From Perkinsus olseni (Eukaryota > Perkinsozoa > Perkinsida > Perkinsidae): DNA of 54,114 nucleotides. The first letter of the stretch is position 1. Each line of letters starts with the position of its first letter. Position numbers and translations under genes: made by a program. Positions 1 to 12,000 of this stretch are shown here, one piece after another. The stretch lies in the NCBI GenBank assembly GCA_013115135.1, contig JABANP010000367.1:1-54114 (forward strand), given 5' to 3'. The notes under the pieces are model-generated. The model was given only the letters and a program-made list of their open reading frames with translations, searched no databases and was not told where the DNA came from.

Positions 1-67
1 TGTGGTCTAGTGGTATGATTCTCGCTTAGGGTGCGAGAGGTCCCGAGTTCAATTCTCGGCACAGCCC
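1..67 (+). tRNA. tRNA-Pro(AGG), 5' end cut by window edge
   Basis: The window opens at about tRNA position 6. The anticodon stem CTCGC/GCGAG encloses loop TTAGGGT, giving anticodon AGG, and the T-arm stem CCGAG/CTCGG is perfect. All 67 visible bases match the three copies at 29.5-29.95 kb. The tRNA ends seven bases before an intron 3' splice site (ttatcag, ending at 74) of the dynein gene, so it lies inside a dynein intron on the same strand. No T4 terminator follows. Confidence 0.93.
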
Positions 68-74
68 TTATCAG

Positions 75-3000
75 ATCCTCGCCTCTCCCCTGCGTCTGGC
101 GGACAGGATACGCTGCGTTAACTCCCTACAACTTCAACAACAGCAGCTTCGCTCAATAGCAGCCGACGCGACGTCTCCCATCACGCCCGCTGAGGTCCAG
201 TCCCTCATCGAAGACCTTCCCCAGGCGGACACTCACAGCCTGTTCGGCGTCAGTGAATATTCTGAAACCGTCTGGAAGGAATTTTTCGGAAGATTCGCCA
301 GAAAAGCTGAGCCGATGGTGTTAAGGTTGAAGCCGCTCATCGACCGGCAGCTTGCGGCCCCCTCGGGTGATGCCGCGTCGACTGTTGCGAGTGTGACTGG
401 GCAGTTCGGGGCGATGCTGGACTTCCCGATTTTGCGGGAGAATCTTAAGAGTGAGAGACAGACTATTTTGATGATGTTGAAGCGCGAGTTGGACGAGGTA
501 GAAGATTCTCTGGGGCAGATCGAGGTCGTTGGGGTATCTTGAGGATCTGCAACGAGCTTGCGATGATGAGAGGGAAAGTGGATCTAATGGCTGCCGGTCT
601 GGCACCGAGTTCAGGATTCCTCCGCGACTTACCGGGAGCATCTGAGGCCCTATCCAAATGTCGTGGGATGTCCATGCTCATCAAAGGTCGGAAAGATACG
701 CTCTTCAAACAATGGTGTGCTGAGATGTCGAGCAACTCGTCCGTGTGGCTGGACACCTCCGCCTCGGTGATCAAGACTAGCTCGGACGGCGGAGGAGATC
801 TCGAAGTCACCTTTGACAGTCGACTCCTTCTCGCCACTAAGGAAGCTCGAGCCTTTACGAATGCTGGGTATCAGATCCCGAAGAATCTTTCTGCTGAGGT
901 TGAAGCTGGCGAAAGATACTACAAGTATGCGGTATCTTTGCGAGAGGTGTGTATCTTTTATAATCAACTTTCCCTCGACCTTCTGCCCTTCCAAAAACCG
1001 ATGCTTTTGACGGAGGCGTTGGCCTTCGAGGAGCTGCTGACGAAATCGAAGATGTCCAGCTGGAAGGGAGTTGAGCAGCTCAGGACTTTCACAGAGCGGG
1101 CTGAGGAGGGGAGGAGGAGATTGAAGAGCCTCAATGATAATCTTAGGTTGATGCATGATCAGGTGAGGATCGATAATCGATCAGATGGGCGTAGCGAAAT
1201 TGTCTCTGTGGTCAGATTCTGAGTGGAATTATCAGTCTTTGCGATCTTTCTCTACTACGCCAAGGCGAGCGATGGAGGTCGGCTTTGGCGGAGCTTCAGA
1301 GGAAGGTTGATGTCGCTGCTGAGGACGCCGGAACCTCGGATAAAGTGAGCTTAAAATGGGGAAATGAAGTCCGATTTTGTTAATTTTTTACTGAGTAAAA
1401 AATTGGGGAAACCGTCAGGAAGAACCCGAAGTTGTAAGTGAGCTCCGGAAGGGAAGAGAGAAACCCGAAGAAGCTCTCTTGGAATATCCTCCTTTTCCTT
1501 GGACATTGGGAATCACATTTTTTGGGACGATTTTTGGAAAAATTTCTGGGGATTTTCCACCGTTTTCTGTGACGATGTTTCGGAGAAATTTCTGGGGTTT
1601 TTTCTGTTTTTTGGGAAGGTTTTTTGGGAAAATTCCGGAGATTTTTCACCTTTCTTGTGGCGATTTTTGTTGATTTTTTTCGCTCATTTTTAGGATTCTT
1701 CCACCCAGCTTTGGCGAGCCCACTTGGATCGTCAGTTGAAGGCAGTTGTCGAGATACAGCTGATAAAGGGACTCCAAATGTTCAGTAAAACGCTCTCGGA
1801 TGTAAGGCGCGAGAAATTACCGGTTCCGGAGTTTTTCCCCCACTTAAGATTCGCGTTGATATCATATCAAGCGGGAAGAAGGTTGTGCTGAAGCCGTCAG
1901 TTGAGGAGCTCAGAAAGGTCATAATCGATCGCGTGATCGATTTCATGAGGTCCTGGCTGTGTTCAGAAATACTACCGCGAAGTGTTGAAGTTCGTCGGCC
2001 GAGTTGGAAAAATCAGAGGCTTCGGAGGAGCCCCGGGAATTTTCCGAAAAGTTTGCGAAGGTATTTCGTATTTTTCGAAAAATTTTCGCACAGCGAAGAA
2101 TATCCTTAGATTCCTCTGGCGTGAGAGAGGCCTTGGTGGCGGCCTATTCTCAAGCGGAGATTCTGTTCGACAAATTGGAGGAGGAGCGAGCTGGGGTGGA
2201 GCATTGGGGGGTAGAAATGCTCTCACCAGGGGATCGATCCGGGGACCTTTCGATGGCCTCAGGTTATTGGTAGTGTTGGGGAGCAGCGATTGGCGGAACT
2301 GGTGGAGTTATATGATGATTCTGGAGAGGCTCTGTGGGAGGCAAATTTGAAGCAGATGAAAAAGAAAAAACGGGAACTCGAGAGAATACCCGATTTCGTT
2401 AAAGTCGATTGCTTCACGGTTCACATGGTTATACTGAAAGCTGTCGTGGAGGAGCAAATTGAACGGTAAGGTTCTTGACCTATTCCGTATCTTGCCAGCA
2501 TCAAGCTCAGATTCTCACTGGAGATGGTTATATCTTTGAAACGGCGTGTGAATGAACAGATCAAATCACTAACGGAGCAGCTCGAGGCTTCCCTCGGCAA
2601 ATTGACAGCCGCTCCGGAGAGTATTCGGGAAATTGCGGTATCAGAATCGGAAGTAAAGAAATTAACTGCCGAGCTGCCGAGCATCGGACGACAGCTGGAG
2701 GCGTTGAGCGAGAGAGCGACGCTGATCGAGACGGCCGGGGGAGGGGCTGTTGTTGGACTGGACAGACTGAGGGAATTATGTGGCGCAGTGACGGTGAAAG
2801 TTGAGAGTTTTGGGACGATCGTGGAGGAGACGAGAGAGAAATTAAAGAGCAAAATGAGCGGGAGAATCGCTGAGTTGAAGGGGATGGTGGAAAGATACGC
2901 TTCAAGATGGCAGGTCATAGGTTAACCTGTGGTTGACGAGTATCTTTTTGTGATATAGGCCTTGAAACCGGTAGTAGAGGAAGGAGATTCGCCCTTCTCT

Positions 3001-6000
3001 ACAGCGGTCAAGGAAGCGTCTGACAGAATGGATGAATGGAAAAATGACTTCTCTGGGATTAGAACCTTCGCGGGTGAGACGCCTGTGGGTTTGGCGCTTT
3101 GTATTGGTTTCGCTTTGCAGATGCTCTTCGCAGTGATTGCGCAGAGTTCGGCATGGCGCCGCCGGAGGTATAATTTCGTGGCGCGCGACAACTCCGGCAG
3201 CCACTGGTCAGGTCGGAATATATGATTCTCTCGAGAGTGAGATATCCCAGGCCGTTTTATCCTGGGGAATTTTCTCCGATTTCCGGACGGTTTTACTCGA
3301 CCTTGGCCGGGAGCTATGGCTGGACTTCCGCCCAAGGATAACCAGACTCGGCCAGATCATCGACGAATGGCGCGAAAAGGTACGGAAAACATGGTCCCAA
3401 AAATTTGCTCTTTTTTCCGATTTTTGCGGAAAAAGAGAAAATTTTCGGTCAACATCCGCGTTGATGAAATTGCTGGTCTTCTCTTTCGATCATCTTTCGG
3501 CAACCATTCCGATGTTGGAAAATTTTGCATCAAAATTTTCAATACGCTTTCGCGTATCTTTTCGAGCTCGCGCGCGGGAGTATCAATTTTTGAGTTTCTA
3601 CGGAACAATGTAGAGCTGTCGGGCGGAGCTGGTCTCTTGCTCTCTTCTTCCACCCACTCGGGATCTCCTCGGAGGTATCTTTCGACCTTGTGAGCAGCAA
3701 GCATGATTGCTGTTCTCTGCCTTGAATTTTTCGTCGCTTATGGGATAATATTTTCAAGTTTTTCCGGAAAATTTCCGTGCCGGTCAGATTTTACCGCGCT
3801 TGACTGCTCGCCCAACTCCTGTGGACCGGATGATGGTTAATTATTACAACCAGTTGGAGAGGGCCTATCCGATTATCAAGTCGTGCATGGGAGGGGAGAC
3901 CTTCGAAAAGGAGCACTGGAAGGTGACGGAATCGATCGCGTGATCGATTTGTTTCTCGTACGGGTATACGGTCATTGCAGAAACCGGATATATCTGAATT
4001 TCGTGGCGCAGTGACGGAATTTTCAGATACTATTTTCACTCGTTGGCCTGCCGAAAGATACCAAATTGGAGAATCTTACCGTTTCATCGGTTATTGAGAA
4101 ATTGCGGGATTATTTTGGAGAATGAGCAATCGATAAAGGATTTAGTGGCGCGCGCCGTTGGTGAAGTCACTCTGAGGGAGGCCATCTCGGAGCTCTCCTC
4201 ATGGTTCGAATCGACACAGCTAGAGGTGTCAGAATATGTCACCTGTGATGGTGGGCAAGATTCCTATCGTTAAGGAATGGCAAGATTTGCTAAGTGGGCT
4301 AAGTGAGCAGCAAAGCTTATGTGCATCACTGAAGGATTCGAAATTTTATGGGGGTTTTCGAGACCAGGCTGAGAGGTTGGAGGAGAAGTTGAACGCTTTG
4401 GATGAATTATTGCATCTTTTTAATAAGGTAGGAGTGCATACCGCATTTTTCGCAACTCCTAGCTTCGCTCCGCTAAGGTTCAACGCAAGTGGGTTCATCT
4501 GGAGCCCGTTCTTGGTCGGGGAGCGTTACCGTCGGAGAGTGAAAGATTCTCGAGGGTGGATAGAGATTTTCGGCAATTTGTGAATTCGACATATGGCGGT
4601 GCGAAGCGCGCGCGCCCGGTTAATAGTTTGCTGGGGGGATATCGGGAAAAGACGAAATTATCCGAACTTGGAGCGATGCTGGAGCAACTCGACCGGTGTC
4701 AGAAAGCGTTGAATGCGTATCTTGAGGAGAAGAGGTTAACCTGTCCGAGACTGTATTTTATAGGAGACGAAGATCTTTTGGAAATTTTGGGGCGCGGTGA
4801 CGATGCGAGAATTGTACAAACTCATTTGAGGAATTTGTTTACCGGAATTCACAGAGTTGAAATTGATGAGGAGAATCGCATTATTGCGATGGTGAGTATG
4901 ATGGGAGAAGAGGTGAATTTGGTAGAGAAGATATCGATCACGCGATCGATTGAGGAGTGGCTGAGCGATTTGGACCGCGGGATGGTTGGTACGCTGAAGA
5001 ATTTGGTGGTGCGATGTAAAAATGGGGCGAATTTTTCCGATTTTCCGGGACAAATTTTATGTCTGGGGGAAGCTATCCGATTCACGAGGGAGGTCGAAGA
5101 TACTCTTGGATCGGCGGGATCGATCAAAGATATTCATCAGAGGTTGATGGGTCGATTAACGGAGCTTACAAAAATGCAAAAAGACGCTGACGATCTTAGC
5201 GGAGCGAAGCTGGAGGGGATGATTATGGATACCATTCACAACGCTTCGGTGGTTGGAAGAGTTGGTCGAGAAGAGGGTGGTTAATAAAGAGGACTGGGGA
5301 TGGTGAGATTTCTCGCGCGCCACGAAATTATTCTGCGAAAATTTTTCGCGTTACGACTGTTATACCCAAACAAAATTTCAAGCGGCGATGGGAAAAGTGT
5401 GGAAGAAAATAGCCGGTTGCTTCATCGCGAATAAAATTGGCTGAAAATTCCGGAAATTTTCTTGAAAAAAATTTTCTTATTTAGGTATAAACAGTTGAGA
5501 TTCTATTCCACTCCCGTCGGGGATGTTCATGTCAAGATGCTAGCCTGCAGACAGGAGTATTCATTCGAATATCAGGTTAGCTACGCGAAGGGAAAATTTT
5601 CCGGAAAAAAATAATTTTTTTCCGATTTTTTTCAGGGAAATAGTTCAAAGTTGGTCCACACTCCTCTCACGGACAAGTGCTATATGACGTTGATGCACGG
5701 CTTGCATCTGGGTTATGGTGGGAATCCGTACGGGCCAGCGGGAACGGGTATGGAAAATCTTCGCTGTGCGCAGGGTATCTTAGGTTGATGCTCAGGAAAG
5801 ACGGAATCGGTGAAGGCGCTTGGGAGCTGGTTGGGTCGGCAAGTTTTGGTATTCAATTGTGATGAAGGAATCGACTATAAGAGTATGACGAGGATATTCG
5901 TCGGGTTAGTGAGGTAGGAAAAAAACTTCGCTCCGCTAAGAGCGTTTTTTACCAGTGTACAGCATTGTTGCTGAAAACCGACATGAGTGTTGAAATGAAT

Positions 6001-9000
6001 TGAGTTATGAAAAAGGAATTGCCGGTATGAGCTCTTCCTCAATGAACTAGCCATTCGGGTTGTTATGATGTCTTTCGAAATCGCTGAAATAGAGGCAGCG
6101 TAACAACTTGTGCAGTCGAGAAAGTGGACATATCAGCCTTGTATTAATTAGCCCTGCTTGCTTGGCCTCTCGCCTCTCTTTGGCACGTTCCTGTTGACGA
6201 GAGTTGGTGCATTTCAGATGCGGTGCATGGGGGTGCTTCGATGAGTTCAATCGTCTGTTGGAGGAGCAGATGTCGGCAATCTCGCAACAGATAGAAGTTA
6301 TACAGTCGGCTATCAAAGGGAAGCTCCCAACGGTGGACTTGCTGGGCATAAGTAAGTTGCTTAAGGAGCTAGAATATCGGCTGTGTGGTCTAGTGGTATG
6401 ATTCGCGCTTCGGGTGCGCGAGGTCCCGGGTTCGATTCTCGGCTCAGCCCTTTGTTCTTCTGCAACTCTAGCTGTTCATACAATATTTGGGACGATGCGA
6501 ATGGAAGCTGAGCAATCAGCGTTCAACGATGATTTTCCCGAGGGCAAAAAAGGCTGATAGGTGTCGTGCTCCTCTCTCGGGCCATGCAAAGAAACCTGAA
6601 GGGCTTCTTGAGAGGATCCAAACTCCCGGTTCAAACTCTGAATGGTTTTTCCTTGTCAGATGTCAAAGTTAACCACAACGCGGGTATCTTCGTGACGATG
6701 AACCCGGCTGGTAAAGGGTATGGGGGAAGGCAGAAGTTGCCGGACAATCTCCGACAGCTCTTCCGACCAGTTGCGATGTCCGTGCCTGATAACGAGCTCA
6801 TTGCTGAGGTGAGTTGGGTGCGGGGAAAGTAGTTTCGATTTTCGGGATTTTTTTGATGCGGACGATTTTTTCATTTGCAGGTTATTCTGTTTTCGGAGGG
6901 TTTTCGAAGTGCCAAATTGTTATCGGGCCGAATCGTCTCCTTGTTTCTGCTGAGCTCACAGCTCCTGTCGGCCGAGCAGCACTACGATTGGGGACTTCGA
7001 GCGCTGAAGAGTGTCCTCATGCTGGCGGGACAGCTCCTGCAACGAGAGGGGGCTGCGTTGGGAAATGAGCAAGAGAGCAAGATTTTGGTCATGGCGGCTA
7101 GGTTGAGCATCTTGGCGAAATTGTCGAAGGAAGATACGACAAGATTCGCGTCGCTTTTGGAAGATATCTTTCCGGGGGTTGAGGCAGCCGAGGTTGACCA
7201 TGGTGCAATTGAAGTCTGTGTGAAAGATACGCTCAGAGAGAATCAGATGTGCGTTGAGGAAATGCAAGTGAGCAAGATCTTGCAGTTGCACGAGGCGTGT
7301 AAACAACGGATTGGTGTGAGCATTGTCGGTCCGAGTGGGAGCGGGAAAACTGTGATCTGGCGGAGTCTGGCTGGAGGGTTGATGAGGTTGGGGAAGAGTA
7401 CGAGCGTGCACACGATCAATCCGAAGAGCATGTCAAAGCAGCAGCTTTTGGGGAGGTTGAACGCGGACACGAGAGAGTGGACAGATGGGGCTCTGACGGC
7501 CGCTTCGAGGAAGGTGAGGGTGGTGGATAATTTTGTGGCGCGTGACGACTGCGGTGTAGGTCAGCAAGGAGCCGCTGGAGACGGTCTGTTGGATTGTTTG
7601 TGATGGTGATGTCGATCCTGAGTGGATCGAATCGCTGAACTCAGTTCTCGGTGGGAAAAAAGTGGGGAAAATTTCCGAAAATTTTCCATTTTTCAGATGA
7701 TAATCGTCTTCTGACGCTCCCGAACGGCGAGAGAATACGTTTTCATGACAATGTGAATTTCATTTTCGAAACGGATACCCTCGCCTATGCTTCCCCGGCG
7801 ACAGTGTCACGACTTGGTGAGTCGGGTTGACTGCGGTGGACTGAGGGGAAGTGGCCATAAGACTGTAGTCAACGACACGCTCCGCCTCATTTTCGGGTGT
7901 CGAGGAAGCTCCGGTTGAACAAACTCCGTGAACTATGTTAACTACAGGGATGGACTGGCGAAATTTCCGTGGTGTGAAGGACTGGAATTTTCTACCAGAA
8001 CAAAAACTTTGTGGGAAAATGTTGAAAAGTTTGCCGATAACTTTGCTCGGACTGCTCATGTCTCATTTCTCTTCATATAGATGAACACTCAGGTATCGTC
8101 CCCATCTCACAACTTGGTCTAATTCTCAGTCGAGCTTTGAACTTGCCCAATAAATTGACCGCGTAAATTTGTTCGATTCTTCGCGTAGGGTTTGACAAAC
8201 GCGAAAGTTACTCCACCGGCTCTCCCTTTGGTCGGGTGGGATGGTGTATGATTCATGGTCTGGGGATTGAACCGGGGACCTTCTGGTTTTCAAATGTGAA
8301 GTGCTTGAGCTCTCTCCCAAACGATCAGGAATGGTATATTTGCCTGAGGGAGGAGTCCCGGTGGAGGCGGTGGTCGAGAGATGGCTGAAGCAACGCGGAG
8401 AGAAGATCGGGGTATCAGCAACCGCATTCCTGGAGTGGTGTGAGTCCATCTTTTACAGGTAGTGTTGAGGAAATACAAGATTTGATGAGATTGCAAGATG
8501 TTGTTGTCAGGTGTCTTGAGTGGGTTAAGGAGCATGTATCATTAGGATCCGACCTCGGAGTAGAGGTGTCGGTGATGGGGTTGGTGAGGAATGTGCTGAG
8601 TCATGTTGAAGAGGCTATCAAGAATGGATTGAGAAAGGTAAACCGTAAAAATCGAATTCACGACCTCGCGAAGTGAAGCCCGTTGTAGTTGAGTGCCCCC
8701 CTGCTAGGCTGTCTTAGCGTGATTCTTATCCTTAGGAAACGTTCCTGCTGACCGTTGTCCGTGGGCTCGGTGGATGCATCAGCAACTCTAACTTATCAGC
8801 CCAGCTCTACAGGTGACCTCAGGGCTGCAATTTTCTGACACCTCTAGCTGTCATTAGATTCGCTTTCGAGTGCGCCAAGGAAGTCATGCCCGACGAGGCC
8901 GATCCCCAAGACTGCACTTGGAGCGATGAACTCGGACGACTGATAAGGTGAATAATGGGGAGAACGTTTATAGCAAGCGAATAATCGTTTGGGTGAAAAA

Positions 9001-12000
9001 TTCCGACGCTGTTCTCAGATACCGAGCTGTATCGGATGCAGTCCCTCCGTGGTCGTCTTCGATACCGCTGGTCAAAACTCCGCAAGTGATGATGACGTTG
9101 GACCTCCTCCAGCCACACTTGCGCAGCGGTGAGCTGCCTGTAATTTCGTGGCGCGCGGTCATGGCTGTGAGGGATATCTTAGGTCGCCACTTCATCCTTG
9201 CTGGACTTGAAGGTTCTGGCAAGAGGCTTCTTGTTAGACATGCTCTTGCGGAAATAGCGAGTGGGGAGTTCTGTTGCGGAGTGGTTGAGAAGGGACCCTC
9301 AGATGAGATCAAGATTCGGGGTGCAGGGCTGCAGTGTAGCGGCCAGACTGCAGCCCGGGACGTCATCGTGAAGTTGAGAAGCTTGTGCTTGATAGGAGCT
9401 GGTGAGGAGGGGGTTCTCTTCCAGTACCGCAGTTGCGGAAGCTTCTATGCTACTCCCGATGGATAAAAAAGAGATCCCTTTGATAAATAGGGAGTTGCTG
9501 AATCATCGAAACTGCTGATTTCTTCGCCAGCTTCCCAGTTGCGGAGTGTATTCTCTCGTGCGTAGGCGATTGTCCAGCCCGATCGAGAATGGATCTGATG
9601 ATGGATAGACTATCAATCGAAAATTCCCGATCGAGGGTCTTCCAAAAAATATGGCGCCCTATTTAACTCATCAGCTACCGTGTAGAAAACCGCCAAAAAA
9701 TAGTAGCTCTAAAAATGACACCGGTGGGGATCGAACCTGGTAACCTCGTCTTTCGTGGAATCTCCCCCTTTTCGTGAGCTCCGCCTTTTCGTAATAAAGG
9801 CCTAGTTGTAGCGTGGATGATTAGTCCGGGTGGTAACAGATCGGTTCTTGTGTCACGTTTGAGGAGTCTCAGGTGCTAGGGGGCGGACGTACAGGCCGAG
9901 AGAAGGCCAGCGTGTGGTATTGCAGATTGAAGATGTCAACCTACCCAAAGCCGGATCGCTATGACACAACTCAATTGGTGGCGTCGTTACAGGAGATGGT
10001 TTCCTATGCGGTAGGCCCCAGGTTCGAACCGCGGGTAGGGTATTTTTCTGTCCAGGTCTTCCACGATGAGGATCTCGAGTGGGTGGCATTGGAGAACATC
10101 CAATTCATCTCCACCATGGCACCTTCGACTGCCCTCGGTCGACACACGATCTCGAGAAGGTCAGGGTGACAGCGGAGCGAAGTTTTTTCCGAATTTTTGT
10201 GATTGCCCATTAATTTGCCAACCGATCTCTTCCAGGGACGGTGGAATCTTAGGTCGAAGCTTGTTAGATTCGGATGTACACCGCTCGTCTGTCATTTTTC
10301 CACTCCTCAGGTTCACCTCGGGCGTGTGCCAAGCATGGGTCGCCAGCCCCAGTCGGGAGGACCTCAGCAGCATCTACTCACAGCTGATACGCTCCGTGAC
10401 GGAGCGTGGCGAGATGGTATCTTTGACGGAGGCAATGGTTGGGGTGTACGAACAAGTTGTTCAGAATTTCGGACCGGAGATGTAGTAGCGAATGGTGGGT
10501 TTCTGGGGAGCTTCTTTCGACGTATCATAGGTTGACTCTGGGTAGCCGCAGAATTTGTAGTATCTTTTGATTCGTTTTAGTCGAGCTTCGACCTTAGATA
10601 CGCTCATTATGTATTCAACCCGCGTGACATCAGTGATTGGATGCAGCAATTGTTGAAATACGACTTAAAGGGGAGGGACGCAACCACCATGCTAGGAGCT
10701 TGGGGGTGAGGTCACCCTGGTCAATTACAAAATAAAAGATACCTTCCCTCTCAGATACGAAGGTAGGCGTATCTTTAGGGATCGTCTCGTTGGTCCAAAG
10801 CATCGAGCGAAATTGGATATGATCTTGCGCGAAGTAACGGAGTACAGGCTGGGCGGGTTCCTGTCCAACGCGGGGAGCGATCGTCTCCTGGACAGCAAAG
10901 ATGGGCCGAAGTGGAGTACGCTAGTTGATAAAACGGTTGAAGGGAAAGTCCAAGGTGACGGGGTTTGCCGGAGTGCTGATCTTACGAATTTGTCTTCTTC
11001 CGTTGTAGGGTAGTCCGAGTATACTGTGTTCAGGGGAAGTTATGGTACTTACGGATTTTCTGTCGCGGCCATTGAGCTGACCGAAATGAAGCTCGGGTGG
11101 TGGTAGCCTGCGTGTTGCTTTTACGCGTGTAAATATTCCTCGAACTCTAGACAAGTGTCGTTAGATCGAATTTGACCTGAAGATCGAGCTGACGGTAGTC
11201 CCTCGCCGTGAGTCATTTATAACGTTCTCGAGTGGAAGATCTCATCGGTCGTTCTTTTATTTACTTTTGATGGTTTTTTTGCGAGGATGGAGAGGATTTT
11301 GCTTTTGATTGTGATGTTTTTTGGTATCCTCTTAGGTACCCTCAGGGAGGTATCCAAGGTCGACTATAGGAAGATACTCTCCACTGGCTTGGCGACATAC
11401 GAGAGAGACGTCAGGCCGTTGGGAATCACCCTTGTGGACGAGGTGAATTTCGTGGCGCGTGACGGTTGAGCACGGAGATTGACAGGTTGTGGATAATCTA
11501 GCGTGCCTCGATCGAGCCCTGGGCAGTCGAGGGGGCGGGTCGGGGTGTGCATGCGTGCTGATGGTGGGCCGATCGGGTTGTGGTCGTAGAAGTAGCATAT
11601 CTTTGGTGGCGCATCTGATGGGATATGAAATTGTCGCGCCCCAACGGCGATCGGCGTCAACTCGAGGGCGTGTATGAAGGAGTTGAAAGGCTGCGATTGT
11701 CAAGGCTAGCGGAGCGGAGCGAAAAAAGATTGTAGTTTTTGTGGAGGACCATCAACTGAGCGGCCCGGCAGATGAGTTTTTTGGAGTGCTGAATGCACTG
11801 ATTGCGAGTGGGGAGTCGAGCGAGTTGATTCAAGGAGAGGAAAGGGAGATTTTATATGCGCAAATTAAGGAAGAATATCAGCAGGAAATGCTACCGGGAG
11901 AGAGTATCCAGGAGTATCTTTTGCGACGCACGCGAGAGAATCTTATGTTGGTCCTGTCCTTGGACCCAACCCATCCTCATTTTCATGATATCACCTCGAT

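Noticed and set aside
321..837. Long antisense open frames opposite dynein exons
   Set aside because: Shadows of the GC-balanced coding strand, with no domains.
1923..1942. Palindrome as coding IDRVID in dynein
   Set aside because: Open in frame, but splicing it out gives the conserved [11 protein letters not shown] block, so it is intronic.
4136..4152. ttagtggcgcgcgccgt as another copy of the GTGGCGCGCGAC motif
   Set aside because: It codes [12 protein letters not shown], closely conserved in dynein-2, and lacks the AATTTC part.
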